A stretch of 64,000 nucleotides of DNA from JBGSUZ01 sp043770095. Its GTDB lineage: Bacteria; Bacillota; Clostridia; Peptostreptococcales; Acidaminobacteraceae. The position numbers and the translations under genes were made by a program. Positions within the stretch are counted from its first letter, which is position 1, and each line of letters opens with the position of its first letter. The notes under the pieces are model-generated. The model saw nothing but the letters and a program-made list of their open reading frames with translations. It did no database searches and was not told the DNA's origin. Location of the stretch: positions 44,678-108,677 of the forward strand of contig JAYVIR010000026.1 in NCBI GenBank assembly GCA_043770095.1, given 5' to 3'. Of this stretch, positions 17,901 to 26,304 are shown one piece after another.

Positions 17901-18713
17901 GATTTAAGAAAACTTTCGGTAAATGTTCTAACAGGCGCAAAGCCAAAAGTCTTCATTCCAGCTTTTCCAGGCACCAACTGCGAAATGGACACGATGAGAG
18001 CCTTCGAACTTGCGGGCGCCGAGGCACACGTTGAAGTCTTTAGAAACAAGACGGCTTCAGACGTTTCATACAGCATCGAAAGTTATATAAAAGCGGTTAG
18101 ATCTTCCCAAATGATCGCACTTCCAGGTGGTTTCAGCGCAGGCGACGAACCGGATGGTTCAGGCAAATTCATCTGCAGCGTTCTTAGAAATCCAGAACTT
18201 GCTGAGGAAGTCATGAAGCTTCTTAGAGAAAGAGACGGCCTAATGATCGGTATTTGCAACGGCTTCCAAGCACTTGTAAAACTTGGTTTGGTCACTTACG
18301 GCGAAATCCGAACGTTAGAAGACGATGCGCCTACGCTCACCTACAATACTTGTGGCAAGCACATCTCTAAAATTGTCAGCATCTCAAGCGTTAAAAACGA
18401 TTCTCCTTGGCTTAAAAATGCGGAAGTCGGTGCTGAGTATCAAGTGGCGATGTCTCACGGCGAAGGCAGATTCTTCTGTAATGAGACATGGTATGAGCAG
18501 TTAAAGGCGAACGGCCAACTCGCAACACACTATGCGCCGGGGAGTAACTTAAATGGCTCAATGTTCGACATTGAAGGCATTACAAGCCCTGACGGCAGAA
18601 TATTCGGTAAAATGGGCCATGCAGAGCGCATTGGTCATAATACCTACAAGAATATTCCAGGTCGCTATGATATGGGCATTTTTAAAGCTGGAGTTGCCTA
18701 TTTTAAACGATAG
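14901..18713 (+). CDS. purL: phosphoribosylformylglycinamidine synthase, single-chain
   Basis: A 1270-residue enzyme that makes FGAM from FGAR, glutamine and ATP in purine synthesis. It combines the two synthetase halves (AIRS-like repeats, with NETHNHPTEIEPFGGAATC and GGKDSMSGTF) and a C-terminal class I glutaminase domain from about residue 1015. That domain has the nucleophile Cys1119 in GICNGFQAL and the catalytic His in SHGEGRFF. This long form, with glutaminase fused, is seen in clostridia and proteobacteria rather than the purSQL set of bacilli. GGAGG precedes ATG 14901. A separate promoter follows for purE, so purL is probably transcribed alone or partly uncoupled. Confidence 0.96.
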   Translation: MVKRILVTKRPELDVEGTSLYKQIREFLQIDSIEKVTVYNGYDVEGLNDLEIDKAIECVFSEPNADFVSEQITLEAGEQVVFFKLLPGQYDQRADSAKQCIAILGLGQNVGLQCFRAVVLKGNPTPEALNSIKKFLINPVEALEIPAQAPLSTAVILPVPSDIHRYDGFNQMDEAALEAFIKGEGLAMNAEDLKMVQAYFQSEKREPSNTEIKVLDTYWSDHCRHTTFTTEITEVTYGETGETSAYSALLAKAEKEYHDMRQLVYGERAKTRPVTLMDLATINAKYLKKQGKLSDVLESEEINAATFETEVTFEDGSKAPYWILFKNETHNHPTEIEPFGGAATCLGGAIRDPLSGRALVYQGMRITGAADPRASLEETLAGKLPQRVITRGAAKGFSSYGNQIGLATGLVREYYHDGFLAKRMEVGAVVGAVPKDQVRRESPVSGDVILLIGGKTGIDGCGGATGSSKEHDEASLATCASEVQRGNAPEERKLQRLYSRADFAALVKKSNDFGAGGVSVAVGELADSLIINLDAVRSKYEGLDGTQLAISESQERMAVVVSPKDAAAVIALSASENLEAYQVAEVTDSGYLTMTWKGDTILHLKRAFVETNGAKREQSVVVKTETPDVDAALKNTLKEKKSLKAVVDNLAQSLNFCSQEGLVEMFDNSVGALSVHMPFGGRRQKTPTQAMVSRIPAYEVHGKNVTTATVMAAGYDPEVLSADPFSGGAKCTVEALAKVIAVGGELGKVKFSMQEYFEKLADDPKKWGNPYKALLGSAYALKGLELCAIGGKDSMSGTFKEKTVPPTLIAFAATVAESEHVVSPEFKAENEALYLIDVDKDAFGIPNFENLKTVYALYGKLIAADVIGSAMALEQGGLLGALIKMSFGNQIGVQMAPGFALMTNEWLQARYGALVFTIKTETSISPEAQALVSETLGLLIDMGLANKFGKTIATWSLETGKESIALGDVEKIWEAPLSEIFPRVKDATGEALVSGLVGTYDLRKLSVNVLTGAKPKVFIPAFPGTNCEMDTMRAFELAGAEAHVEVFRNKTASDVSYSIESYIKAVRSSQMIALPGGFSAGDEPDGSGKFICSVLRNPELAEEVMKLLRERDGLMIGICNGFQALVKLGLVTYGEIRTLEDDAPTLTYNTCGKHISKIVSISSVKNDSPWLKNAEVGAEYQVAMSHGEGRFFCNETWYEQLKANGQLATHYAPGSNLNGSMFDIEGITSPDGRIFGKMGHAERIGHNTYKNIPGRYDMGIFKAGVAYFKR

Positions 18714-18768
18714 AATATTCATTGAACAAATTTTAAGAAAATGACATTAAATATTCTTTTAAAAGTAG

Positions 18769-18797
18769 TTGAAGGTTTGCTTAAGAATTGGTAAGAT
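18769..18797 (+). promoter_or_regulatory. promoter of the purECFMNHD operon
   Basis: TTGAAG (18769-18774), 17-nt spacer, TAAGAT (18792-18797), in the 156-nt gap between purL and purE. Confidence 0.45.
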
Positions 18798-18810
18798 AAG
18801 AGCAAGAGAA

Positions 18811-18853
18811 AAACACGAAGTATCATACGAGTTAAAAACATAAATGTTCGTAC
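18811..18853. promoter_or_regulatory. possible PurR box pair
   Basis: ACACGAAGTAT and, inverted, ATGTTCGTACT lie just downstream of the promoter. Their CGAA and TTCG cores (18816-18819 and 18847-18850) are 31 nt apart, as in the paired inverted PurBoxes of Bacillus subtilis PurR. The flanks are imperfect, so this is a candidate only. Confidence 0.35.
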
Positions 18854-18869
18854 TATTAGGAGGGACTTC

Positions 18870-19355
18870 ATGAAAGTTGCTATATTGATGGGAAGCCATT
18901 CAGATCTTGAAATCGTTTCAAAAACAGAAGCAATCTTAACGCAGTTTGGCATTGCAGTGGAAATGCACATTTTATCTGCTCACAGAACACCAGAAGAAGT
19001 TAAGGCATTCGTTAGCCGTGCAGAAGAGAATGGTTTTGAAGTGGTCATTGGGGCGGCAGGCAAAGCAGCACATTTGCCGGGTGTCATCGCATCGTATACG
19101 ACGCTTCCTGTTATTGGATTGCCGCTTAAAGGTGGCATTATGGACGGACTCGACGCTCTTCTTGCGGTCGTGCAAATGCCTGCTGGCATTCCAGTTGCGA
19201 CAGTGGCAGTCAATGGGGCTGAAAATGCAGGATTATTGGCAGTTCATATTCTCAGCATCAAATATCCTGAAATCAATCAAAAGTTAAAAGCTTATAGAGA
19301 GCAAATGAGAACAGACGTGCTTGATAAAGATCATACTTATGGGAGGGTTTTATAA
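18870..19355 (+). CDS. purE: 5-(carboxyamino)imidazole ribonucleotide mutase, PurE
   Basis: 161 residues, the usual length of class I PurE, which moves the carboxyl group of N5-CAIR to form CAIR. Characteristic segments are ILMGSHSDLEIVSKTEAIL at the N-terminus, LSAHRTPEEV, and the glycine-rich GAAGKAAHLPGVIASYT. No purK is found beside it, so N5-CAIR must come from a PurK elsewhere, or the enzyme acts in a class II-like way. AGGAGGG precedes the start. Its stop overlaps the purC start by one base (TAATG). Confidence 0.95.
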   Translation: MKVAILMGSHSDLEIVSKTEAILTQFGIAVEMHILSAHRTPEEVKAFVSRAEENGFEVVIGAAGKAAHLPGVIASYTTLPVIGLPLKGGIMDGLDALLAVVQMPAGIPVATVAVNGAENAGLLAVHILSIKYPEINQKLKAYREQMRTDVLDKDHTYGRVL

Positions 19356-20071
19356 TGAATAAAGTGACCATGCTCTACGAAGGAAAAGCGAAACGCGTTT
19401 ATACTACAGAGGATCAAGACCTTTACATTATGGAATTCAAAGACGATGCAACTGCTTTTAACGGCGAAAAAAAAGGCACGATTGACAATAAAGGCGTTAT
19501 GAACAATGCCATCAGCGAAAGCCTTTACAAAATTCTCATGGAAAATGGCATTCCAACTCACTTTGTTGAGAAACTTAACGACAGAGATACGTTGGTAAAA
19601 GCGGTTAAAATCATTCCAATCGAAGTGCTTGTCAGAAACGTGGCGGCAGGATCGCTTACAAACCGTCTTGGCATCGCTGAAGGGACTGAACTTCCAATGA
19701 CTGTCCTTGAATTCTGTTTCAAGAATGACGAACTCGGCGATCCGCAAATCAACGAGTATCACATCGAAGCGATGGAACTTGCAACGAAAGCACAAGTAGA
19801 AACCATTAAAATAGATGCGCTTAGAATCAATGAAATCTTAAAGAAAATCTTCATCGAAAAAGGCATTCGCTTAATCGATTTCAAATTGGAATTTGGCGTT
19901 CATAAAGGGGAAGTGATTCTTGCAGACGAAATTTCGCCTGACACTTGCCGTCTTTGGGACCTTGCGACAAACGAAAAACTCGACAAAGACCGTTTCAGAA
20001 GAAACCTTGGCAACATTGAAGAGGCTTACAAAGAAATTTTGAGCCGTTTAGGCGGAGGCGCTAATGAATAA
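19355..20071 (+). CDS. purC: SAICAR synthetase
   Basis: 238 residues, ATP-dependent ligase joining CAIR and aspartate to give SAICAR. Signatures include LYEGKAKRVYTT at the N-terminus, IPIEVLVRNVAAGSL, and LADEISPDTCRLWD near the C-terminus. It overlaps purE by 1 nt and purF by 8 nt, showing tight translational coupling in the operon. Confidence 0.96.
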   Translation: MNKVTMLYEGKAKRVYTTEDQDLYIMEFKDDATAFNGEKKGTIDNKGVMNNAISESLYKILMENGIPTHFVEKLNDRDTLVKAVKIIPIEVLVRNVAAGSLTNRLGIAEGTELPMTVLEFCFKNDELGDPQINEYHIEAMELATKAQVETIKIDALRINEILKKIFIEKGIRLIDFKLEFGVHKGEVILADEISPDTCRLWDLATNEKLDKDRFRRNLGNIEEAYKEILSRLGGGANE

Positions 20072-21509
20072 TATGCGCAAAATGGGCTTTGACCCATTTG
20101 AAGGCGGACTCGAAGACGATAAATTAAAAGAAGAATGCGGCGTCATCGGACTTTACATCAATGACCCTGAGCGCATTGCCTACATGGCTTGTTATGGGCT
20201 CATTGCGTTACAGCACAGAGGTCAAGAAAGTGCCGGCATTGCGGTTAAAAATGAACATGGCGTGAAATATTATAAAGACATGGGTTTGGTTCAAGAAGTC
20301 TTTAACGACGAAAAACTCAATCAATTAAAAGGCAATATGGCAATTGGCCATGTCAGATACTCGACGACGGGTGACTCACATGTGTCAAATGCTCAGCCGT
20401 TGGTGGTTCAATACAGAGGCGGCGCCATTGCGCTTGCTCATAACGGAAATCTTGTCAATGCCAATGTCATTCGCGACGAACTTGAAGATGGCGGCGCCAT
20501 TTTCCAAACATCCATTGACAGTGAAGCCATTGCGGCGCTTATTGCTAAGAACTATAAAGATGGCCTTGAACTCAGTTTGATCCGTTCGCTCAAGAAACTC
20601 AAAGGCTCTTTTGCCCTTGTTATTCTCAGCGAAGACAAACTCATCGGCGTGAGAGATGCTTACGGCCTTAGACCTTTATGTCTTGGAAGATTGGATGGCG
20701 GCTATGTGCTTGCATCTGAAACTTGTGCGCTCGACGTACTTGGCGCAACTTTTGAAAGAGACATTGAGCCAGGTGAAATCGTCATCATAGATGAAACGGG
20801 CGTCAATTCTTTAAAATTTACAGAACCTCAGCGCAAAGCCGTTTGTAGCTTTGAATACGTTTACTTTGCTAGACCAGATTCGAATATTGACGGCGTCAAT
20901 GTTTACCTGACTCGCAAAAATGCAGGTCGGATTTTGGCTCAGGAACACCCTGCCGAGGCGGATATGGTCATGGCTGTACCGGATTCAGGCATCGCCGGTG
21001 CGATTGGATTCTCTGAAGAGAGCGGCATTCCAATGGGTATTGGTCTGATCAAGAACAAATATATGGGCAGAACATTCATTCAACCCGATCAAAAACTTCG
21101 CGAATTGTCAGTGGGTCTCAAACTCAACGTGCTTAAAGAAAACGTGGTTGGCAAGCGCGTGGTACTCGTGGACGACTCAATTGTTCGCGGCACGACGAGC
21201 AAGAAAATCGTTGAAATGCTTCTAAAAGCAGGCGCCAAGGAAGTGCACATGCGGATCACTTCACCGCCAGTATGCCATTCTTGTTACTTTGGCATCGATA
21301 CTGGAACGCAGTCGCAGCTCATTGGCTCTGTGTTGTCGGTTGAAGAAATCAACCAAAGCATTGGCTCAAACAGTTTAGGCTACATTTCCAACAAGGGCCT
21401 TGTTGAGAGCATCGGCTGTTCAAAGAATCAACTTTGCACCGCCTGTTTCGATGGTGATTATCCGATGGATGTCCCAAAATCCGCTAATAAATTCTTATTT
21501 GAAAAATAA
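20064..21509 (+). CDS. purF: amidophosphoribosyltransferase (Fe-S type)
   Basis: 481 residues. It catalyses the committed step, PRPP plus glutamine to phosphoribosylamine. A 24-residue propeptide precedes the N-terminal nucleophile Cys25 (KEECGVIGLY), which must be freed by autoprocessing. The glutaminase domain is followed by the phosphoribosyltransferase domain with the PRPP motif RVVLVDDSIVRGTT. Cysteines in the C-terminal part (CHSCYFGID and CSKNQLCTACF) match the 4Fe-4S ligands of the Bacillus enzyme, making it oxygen-sensitive. GGAGG lies before ATG 20064, inside the purC end. Confidence 0.96.
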   Translation: MNNMRKMGFDPFEGGLEDDKLKEECGVIGLYINDPERIAYMACYGLIALQHRGQESAGIAVKNEHGVKYYKDMGLVQEVFNDEKLNQLKGNMAIGHVRYSTTGDSHVSNAQPLVVQYRGGAIALAHNGNLVNANVIRDELEDGGAIFQTSIDSEAIAALIAKNYKDGLELSLIRSLKKLKGSFALVILSEDKLIGVRDAYGLRPLCLGRLDGGYVLASETCALDVLGATFERDIEPGEIVIIDETGVNSLKFTEPQRKAVCSFEYVYFARPDSNIDGVNVYLTRKNAGRILAQEHPAEADMVMAVPDSGIAGAIGFSEESGIPMGIGLIKNKYMGRTFIQPDQKLRELSVGLKLNVLKENVVGKRVVLVDDSIVRGTTSKKIVEMLLKAGAKEVHMRITSPPVCHSCYFGIDTGTQSQLIGSVLSVEEINQSIGSNSLGYISNKGLVESIGCSKNQLCTACFDGDYPMDVPKSANKFLFEK

Positions 21510-21576
21510 TATTAATGAAACGAAATTCATATAAACGGGAACGAACCAATTCCCCCACAGGTCAGGGAGGGTACTT

Positions 21577-22644
21577 ATGAGCCATAGCAGAGAAGCTTAC
21601 AAACAGAGCGGTGTCAACGTAGAAGAAGGTTATAAAGCCGTTGAGATGATGAAGCACTTCGTCAATAGAACGCATAATGACAAAGTCATCGGCGGCCTTG
21701 GCAACTTTTCGGGCATGATGCGTCTTGGTCAATATAAAGACCCAGTGCTTTGCTCTGGAACAGACGGCGTCGGCACAAAACTCAAAGTGGCGTTTCTCAT
21801 GGACAGACACGATACTGTAGGCATTGATCTTGTCGCTATGTGCGTCAACGACATTCTCTGCCAAGGCGCAGAACCACTTTTCTTCCTCGACTACATTGCA
21901 ACCGGAAGACTTGAAGCTGAAAAAGCGGCAATGCTCGTGAAGGGCGTTTCGGAAGGTTGCTTGGAATCTGGAATGGCACTTCTTGGCGGCGAAACGGCTG
22001 AAATGCCTGGTTTCTACCCAGAAGGCGAATATGACATGGCTGGTTTTGCAGTCGGCGTTGTGGAAAAAGAAGACCTCATTGACGGCCTTAAAATCAGCGT
22101 AGGCGATGTCGTGATTGGCCTCCCATCGACTGGTTTCCATTCAAACGGCTATTCGCTTGTTAGAAAAACACTCATCGAGAGCGGCAGCGATTCTTCAACG
22201 GAAGGCACTAAGAGCGAATCTGAAGAGGAAGATCGTCTCAATGCGTTTGTTCCAGAACTGGGAGAAACACTTGGAGAAGCGCTCCTTAGATCGACTAAAA
22301 TATATGTTAAAGAAGTAGCGGCACTTAAAACGAAAGTGGAACTGCTTGGTATGTGTCACATCACAGGCGGCGGCTTCTACGAAAACGTGCCAAGAATGCT
22401 TAAAAATGGCATGGGCGTGACCTTCGACGACAGCAAATGGGAAGTTCCGGCTGTGGTTAAATACCTTCAAGACAAAGCAGGTCTTTCAAAAGAAGAAATG
22501 TATGGCACGTTTAACATGGGTATTGGTTTCATGATCGTGGTTAAACCCGAACAAGCAGCATTAGCCCTTTCTACACTACATGAACAGGGCTTTAAAGGCC
22601 AAGTAATTGGCGCTATAAACGGTGACGGGCAGGTTACGGTATGA
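21577..22644 (+). CDS. purM: phosphoribosylformylglycinamidine cyclo-ligase (AIR synthetase)
   Basis: 355 residues, converts FGAM to AIR with ATP. It has DGVGTKLKVAF, DLVAMCVNDILCQGAEPLFFLDYIATG and GGETAEMPGFY. Compared with typical PurM there is an acidic Ser/Glu-rich insertion at about residues 205-222 (ESGSDSSTEGTKSESEEED), which probably forms a surface loop. It overlaps purN by the ATGA arrangement. AGGGAGGG precedes the start. Confidence 0.95.
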   Translation: MSHSREAYKQSGVNVEEGYKAVEMMKHFVNRTHNDKVIGGLGNFSGMMRLGQYKDPVLCSGTDGVGTKLKVAFLMDRHDTVGIDLVAMCVNDILCQGAEPLFFLDYIATGRLEAEKAAMLVKGVSEGCLESGMALLGGETAEMPGFYPEGEYDMAGFAVGVVEKEDLIDGLKISVGDVVIGLPSTGFHSNGYSLVRKTLIESGSDSSTEGTKSESEEEDRLNAFVPELGETLGEALLRSTKIYVKEVAALKTKVELLGMCHITGGGFYENVPRMLKNGMGVTFDDSKWEVPAVVKYLQDKAGLSKEEMYGTFNMGIGFMIVVKPEQAALALSTLHEQGFKGQVIGAINGDGQVTV

Positions 22645-23261
22645 TGTCTTTAGACAAAAGTTCTGGCAGAAAAAATCTGGCGGTATTTGTCTCAGGCAGC
22701 GGTACCAACTTGCAAGCCATTATGGATGCATGTGACAGTGGCGAGCTTTTCGCCACTGTTTCCCTAGTTGTGGCGGACAATGACAGCTGTTTTGCTCTAA
22801 AACGAGCAGAATCGGCGGGCACTCAGACATTTATTCAAGACAAAAAACAGATGCGACTATTAGACGCAGAGGGCAAAAAAGAGGCACATCAGGCGCTTTT
22901 ACAAGCGCTAAAGAGCCACCAAATTGACTTGGTAGTACTCGCAGGGTATTTGAGTCTGATTGACCAAAGCCTTGTAACGGCGTATCCCAAAGGCATCATC
23001 AATCTGCACCCAGCCCTCATTCCGCTTTACTGCGGTAAAGGCTATTACGGCGACAAAGTTCATAGAGAAGTGCTTGCAAACGGCGAAACAGAGAGTGGCA
23101 TTACCATTCATTTTGTCGATGGCGGCTTTGATACAGGCGAGATCATTTTACAAAAGAAAGTGCCTGTTTATAAGGATGACACGGTGGAAACCTTATCCGC
23201 GCGGATTCACGCCCTTGAGCATGAAGAATTAAAACAGGTGATTAAGAAGTTGCTTCTATAG
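22641..23261 (+). CDS. purN: phosphoribosylglycinamide formyltransferase
   Basis: 206 residues. It transfers a formyl group from 10-formyl-THF to GAR. The catalytic Asn and His are in INLHPALIP and Asp is in HFVDGGFDTG. The clostridial variant YCGKGYYG replaces the common FPGxxA loop. ATG 22641 overlaps the purM stop. Confidence 0.94.
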   Translation: MMSLDKSSGRKNLAVFVSGSGTNLQAIMDACDSGELFATVSLVVADNDSCFALKRAESAGTQTFIQDKKQMRLLDAEGKKEAHQALLQALKSHQIDLVVLAGYLSLIDQSLVTAYPKGIINLHPALIPLYCGKGYYGDKVHREVLANGETESGITIHFVDGGFDTGEIILQKKVPVYKDDTVETLSARIHALEHEELKQVIKKLLL

Positions 23262-23320
23262 TTAGGAAGATTAATAAATTAGACAATCGGTTGAAATTTA
23301 TATAAATTGGAGAGTGGATC

Positions 23321-24850
23321 ATGAAGAGCGCATTGATCAGTGTAAGCGATAAAACGGGCATTGTCGATTTAGGCAAACGCCTCACAGCCTTAGGTTGGAG
23401 AATTCTTTCGACAGGTGGCACTTCTAAGACGTTAAACGATAGCGGCATTAAAACCACAGATGTTTCTGATATCACAGGTTTTCCAGAATGTATGGATGGA
23501 AGGGTTAAAACCTTGCACCCGAAGGTTCATGGCGGTTTACTCGCAAGAAGAAGCCTCGAAAAGCACATGCAGCAAGCGGAGAGCCTTGGCATTGAAATGA
23601 TCGATATGGTCGTGGTCAATTTATATCCGTTTAAAGAAACCCTTCAAAAAGCTGGCTCAACGCATGAAGATATTATTGAAAACATTGATATAGGCGGTCC
23701 AAGCATGCTTCGCTCTGCGGCAAAGAATTATCAAGACGTGGTGGTGCTCTGTGATCCAAACGATTACGAAGCCGTTCTTGAAAAAATGGAAGCAGGCGAA
23801 AAGTTTGAAGAGTCTGAACGTGCATTGTTCGCGCTTAAAGTCTTTGAACACACCTCTCACTACGACACCCTCATCGCTGCCTACCTTCAAAAACACACAG
23901 GAAGAGTTGAGCCGGGCAAAACAGTGACCTTGACGTATGAGCTCGCTCAAAGCTTACGTTACGGCGAAAATCCACACCAAAAAGCATGGTTTTTAAAAGA
24001 CGCTTTGGTGACAGATGAGGCGATGTCTTCGTTTAAACAGCTTCACGGCAAAGAACTTTCCTTCAATAATTTAAACGATCTGTCTTCTGCCATTCAAATG
24101 GTCAGAGAATTTAAAGAACCTGCGGCCATTGCCGTTAAACATACAAACCCTTGCGGCGCAGCTGTTGGACATGATATTGCTACTGCTTATCAGTTGGCGC
24201 ACGATGCAGACCCAACGTCTATCTTTGGAGGCATTATTGCCCTCAACAGACAAGTCGACCGAGAAACAGCGGAGAAAATGAGCAAAATATTCCTTGAAAT
24301 CATTGCCGCTCCAAGTTACACAGAAGAGGCGCTTGAAGTCCTCACCAAAAAGAAAAACCTCAGACTCCTTGAGATTCCAACGGACAAGCCGTTTGAAGAT
24401 TCATTGGATATGAAGAAAATAGAAGGCGGCCTCTTGATCCAAGAAGCCGATCACAGCACAGAAGTGCCTTACAGAGTCGTTACAGAACGCATTCCGACTG
24501 ACTCGGAAATCGCAGACCTTCTCTTCGGTTGGAAAATTGTGAAACACGTCAAATCTAATGCGATTGTGCTTTCAAAAAATGACGTGACCGTTTCCGTCAG
24601 CCCAGGCCAAACAAGCCGAATCCTTGCAACAGAAAACGCCATCAGACAAGCTGGCGAAAACGTAAAAGGGACTGTATTAGCATCAGACGCCTTCTTCCCA
24701 TTCGCAGACGTCATCGACGCAGCCTCAGCAGCAGGCATTTCAGCCATCGTCCAACCAGGCGGCTCAGTAAACGACCCCGAAGTCATCGCCGCAGCGAATA
24801 AACACGGGATAGCGATGATCTTTACGGATAGACGGCATTTCAAGCATTAA
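23321..24850 (+). CDS. purH: bifunctional AICAR transformylase / IMP cyclohydrolase
   Basis: 509 residues. It performs the last two steps to IMP. The N-terminal IMP cyclohydrolase domain (about 1-195) has SVSDKTGIVDLGKRL and GGTSKTL. The C-terminal AICAR transformylase has RYGENPHQKAWF and the Lys-His pair in AVKHTNPCGAAVG. A 59-nt gap separates it from purN, and a palindromic repeat element lies after it. Confidence 0.96.
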   Translation: MKSALISVSDKTGIVDLGKRLTALGWRILSTGGTSKTLNDSGIKTTDVSDITGFPECMDGRVKTLHPKVHGGLLARRSLEKHMQQAESLGIEMIDMVVVNLYPFKETLQKAGSTHEDIIENIDIGGPSMLRSAAKNYQDVVVLCDPNDYEAVLEKMEAGEKFEESERALFALKVFEHTSHYDTLIAAYLQKHTGRVEPGKTVTLTYELAQSLRYGENPHQKAWFLKDALVTDEAMSSFKQLHGKELSFNNLNDLSSAIQMVREFKEPAAIAVKHTNPCGAAVGHDIATAYQLAHDADPTSIFGGIIALNRQVDRETAEKMSKIFLEIIAAPSYTEEALEVLTKKKNLRLLEIPTDKPFEDSLDMKKIEGGLLIQEADHSTEVPYRVVTERIPTDSEIADLLFGWKIVKHVKSNAIVLSKNDVTVSVSPGQTSRILATENAIRQAGENVKGTVLASDAFFPFADVIDAASAAGISAIVQPGGSVNDPEVIAAANKHGIAMIFTDRRHFKH

Positions 24851-24854
24851 GAGA

Positions 24855-24898
24855 ATTCGCGAAGCGAATACTCGCGGCAGGACATTCGCAAAGCGAAT
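24855..24898. repeat. tandem REP-like palindromes between purH and purD
   Basis: Two hairpin-forming units, ATTCGCGAAGCGAAT (24855-24869) and ATTCGCAAAGCGAAT (24884-24898), each followed by a similar tail (CTCGCGGCAGGA, CCGAGAGCAGGA), make a roughly 29-bp tandem repeat within the operon. Confidence 0.75.
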
Positions 24899-24941
24899 TA
24901 CCGAGAGCAGGAGCGTTTAAGTTGAAAGGATGTGTCCATAA

Positions 24942-26201
24942 ATGAAGGTTTTAATCATTGGTAACGGCGCGAGGGAGCATGCCATCGCTTGGAAGCTTCG
25001 CATGAGTCCCTTGGTAGAAGAACTTTATATTGCACCGGGTAATTATGGCACGGAGAAAATTGGTAAAAACGTCAACATCGACGTGGAAGACCTAGAAGGG
25101 CTTAAGGCGTTTGCCATTTCACAGAGGATTGACCTGACGGTTGTCGGGCCCGAAATGCCACTTGTACTCGGCATCGTAGACCTTTTTAGAGCGGCGGGAC
25201 TTAAAATTATTGGGCCTGACAAACGCGGCGCCCAGCTTGAAGGCAGCAAAGACTATGCCAAAGAATTTATGGTCAGACATAACATTCCGACGGCGGCCTA
25301 TGCGACTTACATCGATTACGATAGCTCGGTTAGCGGACTTGAAGCTTTTAAATACCCAATGGTTATCAAGGCGGACGGATTGGCGGCAGGAAAAGGCGTG
25401 ATCATTGCACTTACCAAAGAAGAGGCGCTTGACGCGCTGAAACTTATTTTTATAGATCAGAAATTTGGCAGTTCGGGCAACAAAGTTGTGCTGGAGGAAT
25501 TCCTTGAAGGCGTTGAAGTGTCGGTACTTTGCCTCGTAGACGGCGAGACGATTCTTCCGCTTGAAACGGCGCAGGACTACAAACGCGCATTCAATGACGA
25601 TGAAGGCCCGAATACAGGCGGCATGGGCACGTATTCACCGAGCCGCTATTTGGTAGGCGACCTGTATCAAGAGGCGCTCGACTTGGTGGTTCAGCCAACC
25701 CTAAAAGGCATTCAAGCCGATGGTTACGACTTTAGAGGCATTGTCTTTATTGGCATCATGATGACCAGTGACGGCCCTAAAGTACTCGAATACAACTGTC
25801 GTTTCGGCGATCCAGAAACCCAGTCCATACTGGCAAGACTGGAAAGTGATTTGATGGAAGTCTTTGTGAAATTGTCACGAAAAGAATTGTCAAAAGTGTC
25901 GCTCAAGTGGTCAAGTCAAGTGGCGGTGTCCGTGGTACTCGCTTCTGGCGGTTACCCCGACGACTATGCATCGGGCGTTGAAGTGAAGTCGCCAGAGCGT
26001 TTCTCTGGTCTAACCGATGCAGGGATTCTATTTGCAGCAGGCCTTAAGACCCATACCAATGGCCCCGTGACTGCTGGTGGCAGGGTTATGACCGCAACCG
26101 CTCTTGGAGAAACCTTCGAAGTGGCTAGGGCGAAGGCTTACAACTTAGCGAAATTGGTCAGTTTTGATGGCATGTTTTATAGGACGGATATTGGAAAGTA
26201 A
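24942..26201 (+). CDS. purD: phosphoribosylamine-glycine ligase
   Basis: 419 residues. ATP-grasp enzyme making GAR. It has the N-terminal MKVLIIGNGAREHAIAWKL, VVGPEMPLVLGI, the ATP-grasp segment MVIKADGLAAGKGVIIA, and NTGGMGTYSP. It is the last gene of the purine operon and is followed by a very strong terminator. The palindromic repeats upstream could affect its expression relative to purH. Confidence 0.96.
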   Translation: MKVLIIGNGAREHAIAWKLRMSPLVEELYIAPGNYGTEKIGKNVNIDVEDLEGLKAFAISQRIDLTVVGPEMPLVLGIVDLFRAAGLKIIGPDKRGAQLEGSKDYAKEFMVRHNIPTAAYATYIDYDSSVSGLEAFKYPMVIKADGLAAGKGVIIALTKEEALDALKLIFIDQKFGSSGNKVVLEEFLEGVEVSVLCLVDGETILPLETAQDYKRAFNDDEGPNTGGMGTYSPSRYLVGDLYQEALDLVVQPTLKGIQADGYDFRGIVFIGIMMTSDGPKVLEYNCRFGDPETQSILARLESDLMEVFVKLSRKELSKVSLKWSSQVAVSVVLASGGYPDDYASGVEVKSPERFSGLTDAGILFAAGLKTHTNGPVTAGGRVMTATALGETFEVARAKAYNLAKLVSFDGMFYRTDIGK

Positions 26202-26220
26202 ATGGATTTAGAATAAAAAA

Positions 26221-26264
26221 ATAACGCCTCTAAGTGGTAAAAAACTTAGAGGCGTTATTTTTTA
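26221..26264. terminator. strong bidirectional terminator
   Basis: ATAACGCCTCTAAGT (26221-26235) pairs perfectly over 15 bp with ACTTAGAGGCGTTAT (26244-26258). A T-run follows on the plus strand and an A-run precedes it, so it can end both purD and the convergent EFR1 gene. Confidence 0.95.
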
Positions 26265-26304
26265 TGTGAAAAATTCATAATTCGATTCATAACCAAAACA
26301 AGCA

